Of a stretch of 64,000 nt of DNA, positions 35,564 through 45,645 are shown one piece after another. The notes under the pieces are model-generated. The model was not told the DNA's origin. It was given only the letters and a program-made list of their open reading frames with translations, and ran no database searches. The stretch is from Gammaproteobacteria bacterium. Lineage in GTDB: Bacteria; Pseudomonadota; Gammaproteobacteria; Steroidobacterales; Steroidobacteraceae. Every line of letters starts with the position of its first letter. Within the stretch, counting starts at the first letter, position 1. The position numbers and the translations under genes were made by a program. Where the stretch lies: contig DAIDHD010000083.1 of the NCBI GenBank assembly GCA_027459765.1, positions 89,783 to 153,782 on the forward strand, given 5' to 3'.

Positions 35564-35971
35564 TCATAGCCAGAGCAGCGCACCCTCGGGCCGCTTGGTG
35601 AGGGCCACGGAGACGATGTAGCCGAAGGTCAGCAGCGCGAGCGCCCACGCCGCCGCGCGCAAGGCTTTCGGGCGCGGGGCGCGCCCGGGTGCGGTTCGCC
35701 GCAGCGCGACCGAACCCAGGCCTATGTAGACCAGCAGACCGAGGATCTTGGCGCTCACCCAAGGAGACCGCCATGGCGGCAGACGCAGAATCCAGAGCAT
35801 GCCGAGCGCCGATGCCAGCAGCAAGGTGTCCACGACGTGCGGCAGGGTGCGTGCGAGCCGATGTCGGATCCAGCGGGCGTCGATGAGATTGCCGATGCCG
35901 CGGGCAATGAAGCCGGTGAGCGACACCGTCACCATGGTGACGTGCAAGGCGCGAAGGGTGGTGTAGTTCAA
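35564..35971 (-). CDS. SirB2-family membrane protein
   Basis: 135 residues with four predicted helices and the SirB2 pattern: YTTLRALHVTMVTVSLTGFIARG, then ARTLPHVVDTLLLASALGMLWIL, the ILGLLVYIGLGSVALRR helix, and YIVSVALTKRPEG. TTG at 35971 has GGGGGAA in good position; an open frame upstream to 36313 is rejected. SirB2 proteins have no known activity. It is convergent with sqr (6 bases apart) and divergent from the cyclo-ligase gene. Confidence 0.8.
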   Translation of the reverse strand: MNYTTLRALHVTMVTVSLTGFIARGIGNLIDARWIRHRLARTLPHVVDTLLLASALGMLWILRLPPWRSPWVSAKILGLLVYIGLGSVALRRTAPGRAPRPKALRAAAWALALLTFGYIVSVALTKRPEGALLWL

Positions 35972-36068
35972 GAGCGGTGTTCCCCCGAGATGGCGCACGC
36001 CGTGCAACCCTGCGTGCGCGGTGAGATACTCGCACGAGGCCAGCCCGAGCCGCGAGAGGCATCGAGTC

Positions 36069-36743
36069 ATGAGCGATCCCACCGATCCGGATGACGCCGC
36101 CGGCGGCAGCGCGCCCTGCATGTTGCACGACATCGGACCCGACGGCGCTCCGATGGACCGCCAGCAGGCGACCGATGTCGCCCGCTGGCGCAAGGCCGAA
36201 CGGGAGCGTCTCCTCGCGCTGCGCGCCGCGCTGTCGGTCGAGGAGCGCGCGCGGGTGGCTGTGGACATAGGACGGGAAGTCGACCGACTCCTGCAATCGC
36301 GGCCCGAGTCCATCGTCAGCGTCTACTGGCCCATTCGAGCCGAACCGGACTTAAGATCATGGATGCATGCGGCGAGCGATCGCGGTCTGCGGCTGGCCTT
36401 GCCGGTGGCGGTGGCGCTGGGCGAGCCTTTGACCTTTCGCGAGTGGCGCCCCGGTTGCCGGATGGTCCGGGGTCTGTGGAAGATCCTGTATCCTGCCGAC
36501 GGCGCGGAGGTCTTGCCTACCGCCGCCCTCGCGCCGCTGGTGGGATTCGATGCGGGCTGCTACCGCCTGGGATATGGCGGAGGCTTCTTCGACCGTACCT
36601 TGGCGGCGCTTCGGCCGAGGCCGCTGGTCATCGGCGTCGGTTATGCCCAAACCCGGATTCCGACGATTTTTCCCCAGCCGCACGACGTGCCCATGGACTG
36701 GATCGTCACCGGCAGTGAGGCCTCCAGGGCCCGGCAGGCTTAG
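36069..36743 (+). CDS. ygfA: 5-formyltetrahydrofolate cyclo-ligase
   Basis: 224 residues. An acidic N-terminal extension (residues 1-35, CMLHDIGPDGAPMD) precedes the catalytic fold: DVARWRKAERERLLALR, the YWPIRAEPDLRSWM strand, and the GYGGGFFDRTL phosphate-binding loop near the end. It converts 5-formyl-THF to methenyl-THF with ATP. The extension also occurs in other proteobacterial members. Ends one base from the convergent dabA gene. Confidence 0.9.
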   Translation: MSDPTDPDDAAGGSAPCMLHDIGPDGAPMDRQQATDVARWRKAERERLLALRAALSVEERARVAVDIGREVDRLLQSRPESIVSVYWPIRAEPDLRSWMHAASDRGLRLALPVAVALGEPLTFREWRPGCRMVRGLWKILYPADGAEVLPTAALAPLVGFDAGCYRLGYGGGFFDRTLAALRPRPLVIGVGYAQTRIPTIFPQPHDVPMDWIVTGSEASRARQA

Positions 36744-39221
36744 TCACTGCGGAACGGTCGGCGCCAGCGCGAGCCACCGCCCTGCGGCGTACCGCTCCAG
36801 GCCGCCCTCACCGTATCGCCACAGGTAGAGCCAGCGATTCGCCACCAGGTTGCGCACCGTCGGCTGGGCCTGCAGCGCGGCCTCGATCAGCGCGCGCGGC
36901 GCGTCCACGACCACGGTCAGTCGCAACGGTGCGTGCAGCCAACGGCTGCCGTCGTGCACGGACTGGATCGGCAAGCCGATCCGCAGGTCGCCGGTGTTGC
37001 CCTCGAACACGCCGATGCGCCCGCCGACCACGTTGTGCAGCACCTTGTTGCCGCTGCCGAAGCGCTGCGGGTCGACCGTCGAGGCGTAATACTGAATGTT
37101 GATCCAGTGCGCGACCACCACGGGCGCGGCGAGCAGCGATTCGAGCACCTTGCCGTCCTGATCCGCCGCCGAATCGTAGTCGTGCAGGAATGCGCGGCCT
37201 TCGAGGTCGGCCCTGCGAGTCCTGTCGCGCGGCGCCAGGATGAAGGCAGCGTTGCCGGCGAGACCCCACTCCGGCCGAGTCTGCGCCCAGTCGCGCGCAC
37301 GACGCCGCAGCGCCTGGTGCAACCCGGAGCGGTCGCGCGCGAGCGGCTGCAGACCGAGCGCCGGCGCACGTTCCGCACGCACCACGTCGCCCGCCGCCTC
37401 GAACGCCCGGCGAAGTCGCTCGAGGTCCGCGCGATGGCTCTGCGGCAGCAGATCGGCGTCGAAGAACGTCACTTCGTCGGTGGTGGTGTTGTGCAAGGCG
37501 CCCACGGCCACGGTCTCGTCGGGCAGATCGATGCCGCGTCCGCGAAGAACACGCCGGATCGACGGATCGTTCAGCGAACGCGCGAGCACGCGCGCGTTGA
37601 CTTCGCCGGTATTTCCGCCACAGGCGCCGCAGTCGAGGCCGGCCGCGTGCGGATTGTTGGCGCTCTGGCTGCCGTGTCCGACCAGAACCAGGAGCCTGGC
37701 AAAGCCACGGGTCAGGCTCATGGCACGCAACACACCCTCGACTCGATCGGCCCGCGCCTGCGTCGCGGCCCCACCGGCGCCACGCATATCCGGGTGCAGC
37801 GCGCTGCGATCGGCGGGCGTCAGACCGAGGTCGTCGATCGACGGGCGCGACGCCGCCCATTGGCCCTTGAGGATCTTGCCGAGATACGTCATGCCCAGCG
37901 TTTCCACCAGCGCGAATGCGCCCGCGGGCAGGCGGCGGAATGGCACCCACGCCGCTCGCCGTACGAGCGCGGCGGCGCGGCGCTGCGCGATGGACCGGTC
38001 GCGCTGTTCGTCCCCCGTGGTGTCGGTGACGTCGTCGATGGGAGCGAGCAGGCCCGGCACCTGGGCGCGCGAGGTGGGCGTGCCGAGCGGCGTGTAGCGC
38101 AGCGGCAGCCCGAAGAAGCCGGCGAAGCCGCGGGTGCTCACGTCCGCAGCGGCCGCCTCCAGTGCCCGCCGCAGGCGCTCGGAGCGCACGTCGATGCAGA
38201 ACACGACTTGCGCCGTGGTCGATCGCACCTCGATCGCGGCGTCGGCGCGGGTCGCGGCGCCCCGCTCGAGCCGAGCCAGCAGGCGTTCCTGGTACGCAAT
38301 TTCGTGAGCGCGTTGCCAGACGAGATCGATCGACAGGTCCGGCTCGATCGATCTTGCGGCCGCGTGTTGCCACTGCGCCCGCCACTTCGCCCATACGGAA
38401 GCGGAATCGCGCCGCCCGTCGTCGAGCAGGGCCTCCCACACCAGACGGGCCGCGAGCAGGTCGGTCAGCCGATCGTCCGCGCCGCCCGCCAGTGCCGCCT
38501 CCCAGCGCAGATAGGCGCACCACGCCGCCCAGCCGTTGATGCGTACCAACGTCACCGCGAGCAAATCCTCCACCTCGGATTCGGCGACGCCGAGTTGCGC
38601 GATCACGTGTGCGATGGCAGCGAGCGGTTCCGATGGAATCGCCAGCAGCCTCGCACGCAGCGCGCGCGCGTGCGTCAGGCGCTCGACCGCGTGGTCGTAC
38701 TGCAGGCGCTCGCGCCAGGAGTCGAACAGCCCGGCGGCCTGCCCGGGGTGCCAATCGGACTGGTGGGCGTCGAAGTAAGAAGCGCAGTGCTGGCTGACCT
38801 GCTGGGTGATGACGTCCTTCCACGCGGGTTCCCGGCGGCGTGCCGGATCCGTGTCGATCACGTCCGACAGCAGGGCGAGGCCGTGCGCCGCCGGCTCCAC
38901 GCGCAGCAGTGCGGCGCGGGCGTCCGCGGGTTCGATCGTGGCGTCGCACTCGGCGATGGCCTGATCGAGATGGCGCGGCAATATCTCCCCCTGGGTCACG
39001 GCGCGAGCGATGTCCGCGCGCGACGGTGTCCAGGCGCTGCCGTGCAGCCGTCGTAGGGCAGCGGCCACCTGCTCGAATGGCCGGTCTACCTGACCCCACA
39101 GTGGATTGACGGCGATTTGCCGGTCGAGCGGCCAGTTCGGGGCGATCCAGCGTGCGGCCCGTTCGATCGCCGCGCGTAGCGAGGCGGTACTGCGAACGGG
39201 TTCGGCGAGAACGGTGGTCAT
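36744..39221 (-). CDS. dabA: DabA-type inorganic-carbon pump subunit (DUF2309)
   Basis: 825 residues, the large cytosolic partner of a membrane carbon pump. Zinc and catalytic residues of the beta-carbonic-anhydrase-like site are visible: VVFCIDVRSERLRR (Cys and Asp) and LVGHGSQSANNPHAAGLDCGACGGNTGEVNAR (His and Cys). DabA is proposed to hydrate CO2 one way to bicarbonate, driven through DabB. The ATG at 39221 overlaps the dabB stop (ATGA), and a divergent LysR-type gene completes the locus. An Arg-rich reverse-strand frame of 800 residues is a shadow. Confidence 0.92.
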   Translation of the reverse strand: MTTVLAEPVRSTASLRAAIERAARWIAPNWPLDRQIAVNPLWGQVDRPFEQVAAALRRLHGSAWTPSRADIARAVTQGEILPRHLDQAIAECDATIEPADARAALLRVEPAAHGLALLSDVIDTDPARRREPAWKDVITQQVSQHCASYFDAHQSDWHPGQAAGLFDSWRERLQYDHAVERLTHARALRARLLAIPSEPLAAIAHVIAQLGVAESEVEDLLAVTLVRINGWAAWCAYLRWEAALAGGADDRLTDLLAARLVWEALLDDGRRDSASVWAKWRAQWQHAAARSIEPDLSIDLVWQRAHEIAYQERLLARLERGAATRADAAIEVRSTTAQVVFCIDVRSERLRRALEAAAADVSTRGFAGFFGLPLRYTPLGTPTSRAQVPGLLAPIDDVTDTTGDEQRDRSIAQRRAAALVRRAAWVPFRRLPAGAFALVETLGMTYLGKILKGQWAASRPSIDDLGLTPADRSALHPDMRGAGGAATQARADRVEGVLRAMSLTRGFARLLVLVGHGSQSANNPHAAGLDCGACGGNTGEVNARVLARSLNDPSIRRVLRGRGIDLPDETVAVGALHNTTTDEVTFFDADLLPQSHRADLERLRRAFEAAGDVVRAERAPALGLQPLARDRSGLHQALRRRARDWAQTRPEWGLAGNAAFILAPRDRTRRADLEGRAFLHDYDSAADQDGKVLESLLAAPVVVAHWINIQYYASTVDPQRFGSGNKVLHNVVGGRIGVFEGNTGDLRIGLPIQSVHDGSRWLHAPLRLTVVVDAPRALIEAALQAQPTVRNLVANRWLYLWRYGEGGLERYAAGRWLALAPTVPQ

Positions 39222-40738
39222 GCGGCACCTCGGGGGGCGGACTCGGGCACGCGGACCGGCCAGAGTTGGAAGGTCAGGCGAGTGAACCACTCGTCCAGGT
39301 AGAAGCCGGCGTAGGCCCAGGGGTACAGGCGACGAGCGAGTGGGTGTCCGGGCCGGGCGATGACCAGCCACTGGGCGACGTACAGCGCCGCGATGCAAGC
39401 GATGGCGAATGCCCCCAGCAGCGGGGGCGTGGCGTTGTCACCGGCCGCGATCCAGTGGCCTATGAGCGAGTGCCACAGCAGGTAAACCTGTACCGCGAGC
39501 AGCAGCCCGCCGATGCGCCGCAGTGCCGACGCGACACCGGCGGTGGCGTACCAGAGCGAGGTCGCGAGTCCGATCGCGAGCAGACCGATCGCAATCCAGG
39601 ACAACTCGGGGGTTCCGACCACGGCGTGCCACGCCCGGGCCGAGCCCGCCGTCGCCGCCCAGGCCACCGGCAGGGCGAAGAGCGGGCGCAGCCCGAGACG
39701 GCGCGGTTCGCCCGTCCGCGAGGGCGTGAGCAACTCGCGCAGCCGCGCGTCGCGGAGCGCCTCGCCGCTGCTCAGGAAGGCGTGGGCCTTGTAGAGCGAG
39801 TGCGCCACCAGGTGCAGCAGGGCGAGGTCGAACAGACCCAGGCCGCACTCGAGAAGCATGAAGCCCATCTGCGCACAGGTAGACCAGGCGAGCCGCACCT
39901 TCACCGACACGCGGGTCATGGTCACCAGACCGGCGATCGCGGCCGTGAGCCCCCCGGCGAGCACGAGCACGGCGCTCGCCAGCGGCGCGCTGCCGAGCAA
40001 GGTCGCGAGTCGGATGCAGACGTAGCCGCCGAGATTGATGACACCCGCGTGCAGCAGGGCGGACACCGGCGTAGGCGCCTCCATCACCTGTATGAGCCAG
40101 CCGTGCACCGGCAGTTGCGCGGTCTTCAGCACGACCCCGATCGCGATCAACGCGGTGGCGGCTACGGCGGCACCGGGCAGCGGTGCGGCTCGAGCCAACG
40201 TTCCGAGCTGGCTGACGTCGAGGGTGCCCCAGTGCTGCCAAAGCAGCAGACAGGCGCCGGCCAGGCACAGATCGGCAAGCCGGCTGGCGATGAACTTCTT
40301 GTGCGCGACGATGATGGCGGGCCGGCGGAGCCGGTAGAACGTGAGCAGATGGTGCAGTGAGAAACTGCTGGCGGTCCATGCCGCCACGATCACCGCGAGG
40401 TGATCGCTGACGACGACCACGCCGACGGATGCGAGCGTGGCGCACAGCGCGACCGCGTAGCGCGGCGTACCGGGCTCGCCGGCGAGGTAACGCCGGGAGT
40501 AGTCACCGATCACCCAGCCGAGGAAGGCGATCAGGGGCAGCACGACGGCCGCCGGAGAGGCGGCCGGCGCCGCCGTCCAGAGGCGGCTCACGGCGAAGGC
40601 GAGGGCCACGGCGAGCGCCGCCAGCGTTGCGGCACGCAGCGCCGTCCAGGCTCGTGAAGGCCAGCACCAACAGGCCAGGGCGCCGGCGGCATGCAGCGCC
40701 GGGACGAGCCAGGGAAGCCATGCGAGGTATCGGATCAT
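39218..40738 (-). CDS. dabB: DabB-type membrane subunit (NuoL/MrpA-like)
   Basis: 506 residues with about fourteen helices of the proton-pumping antiporter family. Landmarks: KKFIASRLADLCLAGACLLLWQHWG, LKTAQLPVHGWLIQVMEAPTPVSALLHAGVINLGGYV (the NuoL-type Lys and Pro-rich helix) and LLHLVAHSLYKAHAFLSSG. It couples cation flow to DabA. The gene is first in the dabBA operon; the intergenic 40739-40834 contains AATAGAA twice, 9 bp apart (40796 and 40805), as possible regulator half-sites. Confidence 0.92.
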   Translation of the reverse strand: MIRYLAWLPWLVPALHAAGALACWCWPSRAWTALRAATLAALAVALAFAVSRLWTAAPAASPAAVVLPLIAFLGWVIGDYSRRYLAGEPGTPRYAVALCATLASVGVVVVSDHLAVIVAAWTASSFSLHHLLTFYRLRRPAIIVAHKKFIASRLADLCLAGACLLLWQHWGTLDVSQLGTLARAAPLPGAAVAATALIAIGVVLKTAQLPVHGWLIQVMEAPTPVSALLHAGVINLGGYVCIRLATLLGSAPLASAVLVLAGGLTAAIAGLVTMTRVSVKVRLAWSTCAQMGFMLLECGLGLFDLALLHLVAHSLYKAHAFLSSGEALRDARLRELLTPSRTGEPRRLGLRPLFALPVAWAATAGSARAWHAVVGTPELSWIAIGLLAIGLATSLWYATAGVASALRRIGGLLLAVQVYLLWHSLIGHWIAAGDNATPPLLGAFAIACIAALYVAQWLVIARPGHPLARRLYPWAYAGFYLDEWFTRLTFQLWPVRVPESAPRGAA

Positions 40739-40834
40739 TCGAACTCCGGGCGGCGAGCGACGGCGGCATTATTGGCAAGGGGTATTGCTCTGTAAAATAG
40801 AAGGAATAGAACGAAACGTGCGAAAATACAGAAC

Positions 40835-41719
40835 GTGAACAACCTCAACTTCCGGCACTTGTTCTACTTCTGGCGCGTGGCCAAGGAAGGCCACCTGACT
40901 CGCGCGGCGAGCCGCCTGCACATCGCCCAATCGGCGCTGTCGGCGCAGATCCGCCAGCTCGAGACCCACCTCGGGCGGCCGTTGTTCGAGCGCTCGGGCC
41001 GAACGCTGCAGCTGACCGAATTCGGCGCCGTCGTGCTCGACTATGCGGATGGAATCTTCGCGCTCGGGCAGGAGCTCATGGCGACGGTGCGCGGCGGAGC
41101 GGGCCAGCCCGTGCAGCAGCTTCGAGTGGGTGCCGTCGCCACCCTTTCGCGCAACTTCCTGGAAAATCTGTTGCGGCCGCTGCTCGGCCGCGGCGACATC
41201 CGGCTCACCCTCGAGTCCGGCAGCCTCGAGGAGCTCGTGGAGCGGCTGGCCGTGCACAACCTGGACGTCGTGTTGTCGAACCGACCGGTGGTCGCCGAAT
41301 CCGGCCGGCCGTGGCGGTGCCTGCGCATCGCGCACCAGCCGGTTTGTCTCGTCGGACCTCCGCGGGGGCGATCGCCGAAATTTCGTCTGCCGCAGGATGC
41401 GCAGGGACAGCGCTTCGTCCTGCCCGGCCCGAGCAGCGACGTGCGCACGCAGTTCGACCTGTGGTGCGAAAAGGCGGGTGTGCAGATCGAGGTGATCGCC
41501 GAGGTCGACGACATGCCGATGCTGCGCCTGCTGGCGCGCGACTCGGGCGCCATCACCGTCGTCCCGGAGGTCGTGGTTCAGGACGAATTGCGCGATGGAC
41601 GCCTGCGCCGCTATTGTGCGGTACCCGACGTGTACGAAAATTTCTACGCCATCACCACGCAACGGCGAAGTCCGTCCTCCCTCGTGCAGGAACTGCTCGT
41701 GCGGCGCGCTGCGCAATGA
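40835..41719 (+). CDS. LysR-family regulator divergent from dabBA
   Basis: 294 residues from GTG. N-terminal wHTH: FRHLFYFWRVAKEGHLTRAASRLHIAQSALSAQIRQLETHLGRPLFERSGRTL. The effector domain follows (LRVGAVATLSRNFLENLLRPLL to VVPEVVVQDEL). Divergent position suggests that it controls the carbon pump genes, similar to CbbR or CcmR in logic, although the signal is not shown. The stop overlaps the ATG of the esterase gene. Confidence 0.88.
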   Translation: MNNLNFRHLFYFWRVAKEGHLTRAASRLHIAQSALSAQIRQLETHLGRPLFERSGRTLQLTEFGAVVLDYADGIFALGQELMATVRGGAGQPVQQLRVGAVATLSRNFLENLLRPLLGRGDIRLTLESGSLEELVERLAVHNLDVVLSNRPVVAESGRPWRCLRIAHQPVCLVGPPRGRSPKFRLPQDAQGQRFVLPGPSSDVRTQFDLWCEKAGVQIEVIAEVDDMPMLRLLARDSGAITVVPEVVVQDELRDGRLRRYCAVPDVYENFYAITTQRRSPSSLVQELLVRRAAQ

Positions 41720-42690
41720 ACGGTGGCCCGCGTGCCGGTCGCGGTCGGGCGGCGAGGCTGGGGTTCGCCGCCGCGGTCGTGCTCGGCGCCGGATACGCCC
41801 TCGCGGGTGACGAGGCGGCCACGGCGGCCGCCGGCGCCGGGACGGCGGCACGCTTCGTCGAGTTCGACTTGCCGACGACGCGTCCCATCCACACTCCCCA
41901 CGTCGTGGTTTGGCTGCCCGCCGATTACGATGCGGGCCGGCAGCAATACGCCGTCGTCTACATGCACGACGGCCAGAATCTGTTCTTCGTCGATCGTTCG
42001 AACTTCCACAAGGTCTGGGCGGCGGATCGCGCGGCCGCGAGGCTCATCGCGCAGGGGCGCGTGCAGCCGTTCCTGATCGTCGGGATAGACCAACCCGGTA
42101 CCGATCGGCCGCGCCAGTACCTGCCCGCGCCGCTGCTTGCGGACGTCTCACCGCGCACGCGCGCCGCCCTGGACAGGTTCATGGGGGGTGCGAATCTCTC
42201 CGACGACTACCTGGCCTTCATCGTCGAGGAACTGAAGCCGCGCATCGATCGCGAATTCCGCACACTCCCCGACCCGGCGCACACGGCCATCGTGGGCTCC
42301 AGCATGGGCGGTCTGATCTCCCTGTACGGGATCGCGCGCTATCCACAGGTGTTCGGACTCGCCGGCTGCCTGTCGACGCACTGGCCCCTCGGCGATCCGC
42401 GCGACCTGGGCGAAGCAAATTCGGACGTGATCGCCACCTGGGGTGTGTTCATTCGCGAGCGCCTCGGCGCGCCGCGCGGACGGCGAATCTGGTTCGACCA
42501 CGGCACCGAAACCCTCGATACGCACTATCCACCCTACCAGCGTGCGATCGACGCCGATCTCGCGGCGAATGGCTGGCGGCCCGGGCGGGATTTCGTCAGC
42601 CGTGTGTACCCGGGTGCGGCGCATGAGGAGAACGCCTGGGCGGAGCGCCTGACCGACGTGTTCGCTTGGTTGCTCGCCCGCGAGCCTTGA
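41716..42690 (+). CDS. Exported alpha/beta-hydrolase, esterase D-like
   Basis: 324 residues. Signal peptide (LGFAAAVVLGAGYALA) then an alpha/beta-hydrolase fold: VVVWLPADYDAGRQQYAVVYMHDGQNLFF, IVGIDQPGTDRPRQYLP, nucleophile elbow IVGSSMGGLISLYGI (Ser), and a C-terminal His in YPGAAHEENAWAERL. This resembles the putative esterase family that includes enterochelin esterases. Substrate unknown. It is coupled to the LysR gene by ATGA. Confidence 0.85.
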   Translation: MNGGPRAGRGRAARLGFAAAVVLGAGYALAGDEAATAAAGAGTAARFVEFDLPTTRPIHTPHVVVWLPADYDAGRQQYAVVYMHDGQNLFFVDRSNFHKVWAADRAAARLIAQGRVQPFLIVGIDQPGTDRPRQYLPAPLLADVSPRTRAALDRFMGGANLSDDYLAFIVEELKPRIDREFRTLPDPAHTAIVGSSMGGLISLYGIARYPQVFGLAGCLSTHWPLGDPRDLGEANSDVIATWGVFIRERLGAPRGRRIWFDHGTETLDTHYPPYQRAIDADLAANGWRPGRDFVSRVYPGAAHEENAWAERLTDVFAWLLAREP

Positions 42691-42779
42691 ACCGGCCCGA
42701 CGTCCCGCACTCTGCTAAGATACCGGGGCTCGGGTGCGACCGTCGGTTGCCCCGGGCCTCGAGATCCTCGAGACCCGGC

Positions 42780-42905
42780 CGTCCATGGCGGCTCGCGTCG
42801 GCATCTTCGCGACGACTGGCCACGAACCCCGTCAGGCCCGGAAGGGAGCAGCGGTAGCGGCTTCAAGTCGGGCGCCGAAGTCCTGCTGGCGCGGGCCGCC
42901 GCCCG
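42780..42905 (+). ncRNA. ffs: Signal recognition particle RNA (4.5S)
   Basis: The SRP core is unmistakable: GAACCCCGTCAGGCCCGGAA then GGGAGCAGCGGTA (about 42823-42855), the Ffh-binding apical loop. Flanking arms fold: GGCGGCTCGCG (42787-42797) with CGCGGGCCGCC (42890-42900), and CCGTCC (42779-42784) with GGACGG (42911-42916). Ends are approximate. An extended -10 TGCTAAGAT lies at 42713-42721, so the primary transcript may begin near 42727. The location directly before dnaX is the usual one. Confidence 0.92.
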
Positions 42906-42961
42906 GTTCCGGACGGAGGCGGCCCGGCGCGAGCCCATGTTCCCCGCTACACTTCGACACC

Positions 42962-44635
42962 ATGAGTTACGTCGCTCTCGCCCGTAAGTGGCGCCCCAAG
43001 CGCTTTGCCGAGATGGTCGGCCAGGAACACGTGCTGCGCGCGCTCGCCAACTCACTCGACAGCGGCAAGGTGCACCACGCCTTCCTGTTCACGGGTACCC
43101 GCGGCGTCGGCAAGACCACGGTCGCGCGCATATTGGCGAAGTCGCTGAATTGCGAGCAGGGCGTGAGCGCCAATCCCTGCGGCGAGTGTGCCGCTTGCCG
43201 CGAGATCGACGAGGGCCGTTTCGTCGACCTCATCGAGGTCGATGCGGCCTCCCGGACCAAGGTCGACGACACCCGCGAGCTGCTCGACAACGTGCAGTAC
43301 GCGCCCACCCGGGGGCGTTACAAGGTGTACCTCATCGACGAGGTGCACATGCTCTCGAATCACTCCTTCAACGCGTTGCTGAAGACACTCGAGGAGCCTC
43401 CGCCGCACGTCAAGTTCCTGCTCGCCACCACCGATCCGCAGAAGCTGCCCGTCACGGTGCTGTCGCGCTGCCTGCAGTTCAGCCTGAAGCGGCTGCCGGC
43501 GAGCCTGATCGCCGAGCGTCTGGCGCAGGTCGCGGCGGCGGAAGGCCTCGTACACGAGCCGGCGGCGCTGTTGCGGATCGCACGCGCCGCCGAAGGCAGT
43601 CTGCGCGACGCATTGAGCCTGACCGACCAGTTGATCGCCTTTGGCGGCGGCGCTCTGGACGACGAGTCGGCGCGCGCCATGCTGGGCACCATCGATCGCG
43701 GTGCGGTGGCCCGCATCGCGCAGGCGCTGGCGCGCGAGGATGGCGCCGGCTTGCTCGCGGAAGTTTCGCTGCTCGATCGCGACGCACCCGACTACGATCG
43801 CGTGCTGGTCGAGCTCGCCGCGCTGTTGCAACGCGTGGCGATCGTCCAGATCGTGCCGGACACCGCGGCCGAGGACGAGCAATTCGATGCCCAGACGCTC
43901 GCGCAACTCGCGCAGGCCATGGCGCCCGAAGACACCCAGCTCTTCTACCAGATCGCCTTGAGCGGCCGGCGCGACCTGCCGCTCGCGCCGGATCCGCGGC
44001 TTGGATTCGAAATGACCCTGCTGCGCATGCTGGCCTTCCGTCCGGACGCGGCGCCCGCGGGCGGCGCGGCGCCCACCGCGGCGGCCACCGCGGTGGGCGC
44101 GCAATCGGGTGCGCCGCGAATCGCCTCATCCGCCGCGGCGGGTGCCGCACAGGCGGCGCCTGCCGCACCCGAGCGGTCCCCGACCGCAACCGCCGCCGGG
44201 CCGGCGACCGCGGGCGGGAGCCCGGCGGTGGGCGCAAACCCGGCGGCGCTCGGCAACCCCGAGCAGTGGAGCGCGCTCACCGAGGCGGCCGGGCTCGCGG
44301 GCATGGTGCGCCAATTCGCGCTGAACTGCGTTCCGGCGGGGTTCGATGCGGGCGTGCTCAGGCTGTTGGTCGATCCGGCCGTGGCGGAGCGCAGCACCAA
44401 GCTCATCGAGGACAAGTTGCAGCAGGCCCTGTCAAAATACGCGGGTCAGACGATTCGCGTGGTTTACGACACGGCAGCATCCGCGCCCTCGACGCCGGTG
44501 CGGCAGCGCGCGCTCGCCGAGCAGGATCGGGCGCAGCGCGCAGCGGCGGCCTTCGAGGACGACCCGACGGTGCGCAGCCTGCGCGAGCGCTTCGGCGCCG
44601 AGGTCGAGCCCGGCTCGGTGAAGCCGGTGCCGTGA
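42962..44635 (+). CDS. dnaX: DNA polymerase III subunits tau/gamma
   Basis: 557 residues. AAA+ clamp-loader: [20 protein letters not shown], Walker [10 protein letters not shown], zinc knuckle [16 protein letters not shown], Walker [11 protein letters not shown] and the SRC box LSRCLQF. Domain III follows, then an Ala/Pro/Gly linker (about 360-430) and the C-terminal tau part. No A-rich slippery run for gamma frameshifting is seen. First protein gene of the dnaX-ybaB-recR operon. Confidence 0.97.
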   Translation: MSYVALARKWRPKRFAEMVGQEHVLRALANSLDSGKVHHAFLFTGTRGVGKTTVARILAKSLNCEQGVSANPCGECAACREIDEGRFVDLIEVDAASRTKVDDTRELLDNVQYAPTRGRYKVYLIDEVHMLSNHSFNALLKTLEEPPPHVKFLLATTDPQKLPVTVLSRCLQFSLKRLPASLIAERLAQVAAAEGLVHEPAALLRIARAAEGSLRDALSLTDQLIAFGGGALDDESARAMLGTIDRGAVARIAQALAREDGAGLLAEVSLLDRDAPDYDRVLVELAALLQRVAIVQIVPDTAAEDEQFDAQTLAQLAQAMAPEDTQLFYQIALSGRRDLPLAPDPRLGFEMTLLRMLAFRPDAAPAGGAAPTAAATAVGAQSGAPRIASSAAAGAAQAAPAAPERSPTATAAGPATAGGSPAVGANPAALGNPEQWSALTEAAGLAGMVRQFALNCVPAGFDAGVLRLLVDPAVAERSTKLIEDKLQQALSKYAGQTIRVVYDTAASAPSTPVRQRALAEQDRAQRAAAAFEDDPTVRSLRERFGAEVEPGSVKPVP

Positions 44636-44660
44636 GCGCGTCAATTTCAGGAGGTTCGAC

Positions 44661-44987
44661 ATGATGAAGGGTGGTTTGGGCAATCTGATGCGCCAGGCGC
44701 AGCAGATGCAGGAGAACATGCAGAAGGCGCAGGCCGAACTCGCGGATCTCGAAGTCGTCGGCGAAGCCGGTGCCGGCATGGTCAAGGTCGTCATGAGCGG
44801 TCGCCACGAGGCGAAGCGGGTGACGATCGAACCCAAGCTCCTCGGCGAGGATCGCGAGATGCTCGAGGATCTGGTCGCGGCGGCCTTCAACGATGCCGTG
44901 CGCAAGGTGGCGTCGCGGACGCAGGAGAAGTACGCGGGCCTCATGTCGGGCATGAATCTCCCGCCCGGCATGAAGTTGCCGTTCTGA
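44661..44987 (+). CDS. ybaB: YbaB/EbfC nucleoid-associated protein
   Basis: 108 residues: [51 protein letters not shown]..., the standard YbaB sequence. It binds DNA as a homodimer. AGGAGG lies before the ATG, and the gene sits between dnaX and recR as in most gammaproteobacteria. Confidence 0.96.
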   Translation: MMKGGLGNLMRQAQQMQENMQKAQAELADLEVVGEAGAGMVKVVMSGRHEAKRVTIEPKLLGEDREMLEDLVAAAFNDAVRKVASRTQEKYAGLMSGMNLPPGMKLPF

Positions 44988-45018
44988 CCGGAGATCGGTC
45001 CGCGGCGAGACCGGCTCG

Positions 45019-45618
45019 ATGAAGTACACCCCGAAGCTAGGTCGGCTCATCGACGCGCTGCGCTGCCTGCCGGGCGTCGGTCCGAAGTCCGCGCAGCGCA
45101 TGGCCTTCCACCTGCTGGAAAGGGACCGCGAAGGCGGTGCGGTGCTGGTGCGTGCGCTGTCCGACGCGCTCGCCGACGTCGGTCACTGCAAGCGCTGCCG
45201 CATGCTCACCGAGGGCGAGCGCTGCGCCATCTGCAGTTCGCCCCAGCGCGACGCCGCTCAGCTGTGCGTGGTCGAGTCACCCGCGGACGTGGTCGCGATC
45301 GAACAGTCCGGCGGTTTTCGCGGACGCTACTTCGTGCTCATGGGCCACCTGTCGCCGCTGGACGGGGTGGGACCCGCCGAACTCGGCCTGGATGACTTCG
45401 AGCGTCTCCTCGAGGAGGGCGAGGTTCGCGAAGTGATTCTGGCCACCAATCCGACGGTAGAGGGTGAGGCCACTGCGCACTACCTCGGCGATCTGGCGTT
45501 GCGGCGGGGCATCAGCGCGTCGCGCATCGCGCACGGCGTGCCGGTCGGTGGCGAGCTCGAGTACGTCGACGGTGGCACGCTCGCGCACGCGCTCGCGGGG
45601 CGCACCCGGGTCACCTAG
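45019..45618 (+). CDS. recR: Recombination protein RecR
   Basis: 199 residues: HhH region ([20 protein letters not shown]), C4 zinc finger ([22 protein letters not shown]), Toprim domain ([17 protein letters not shown]) and the C-terminal Walker-like [15 protein letters not shown]. It loads RecA with RecF and RecO during gap repair. Last gene of the dnaX operon. Confidence 0.97.
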   Translation: MKYTPKLGRLIDALRCLPGVGPKSAQRMAFHLLERDREGGAVLVRALSDALADVGHCKRCRMLTEGERCAICSSPQRDAAQLCVVESPADVVAIEQSGGFRGRYFVLMGHLSPLDGVGPAELGLDDFERLLEEGEVREVILATNPTVEGEATAHYLGDLALRRGISASRIAHGVPVGGELEYVDGGTLAHALAGRTRVT

Positions 45619-45645
45619 GCGCCTGCGCGAGCCGCACGGCCTTCG

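Noticed and set aside
36808..39228. 806-residue minus-strand frame
   Set aside because: Arg-rich second frame of dabA.
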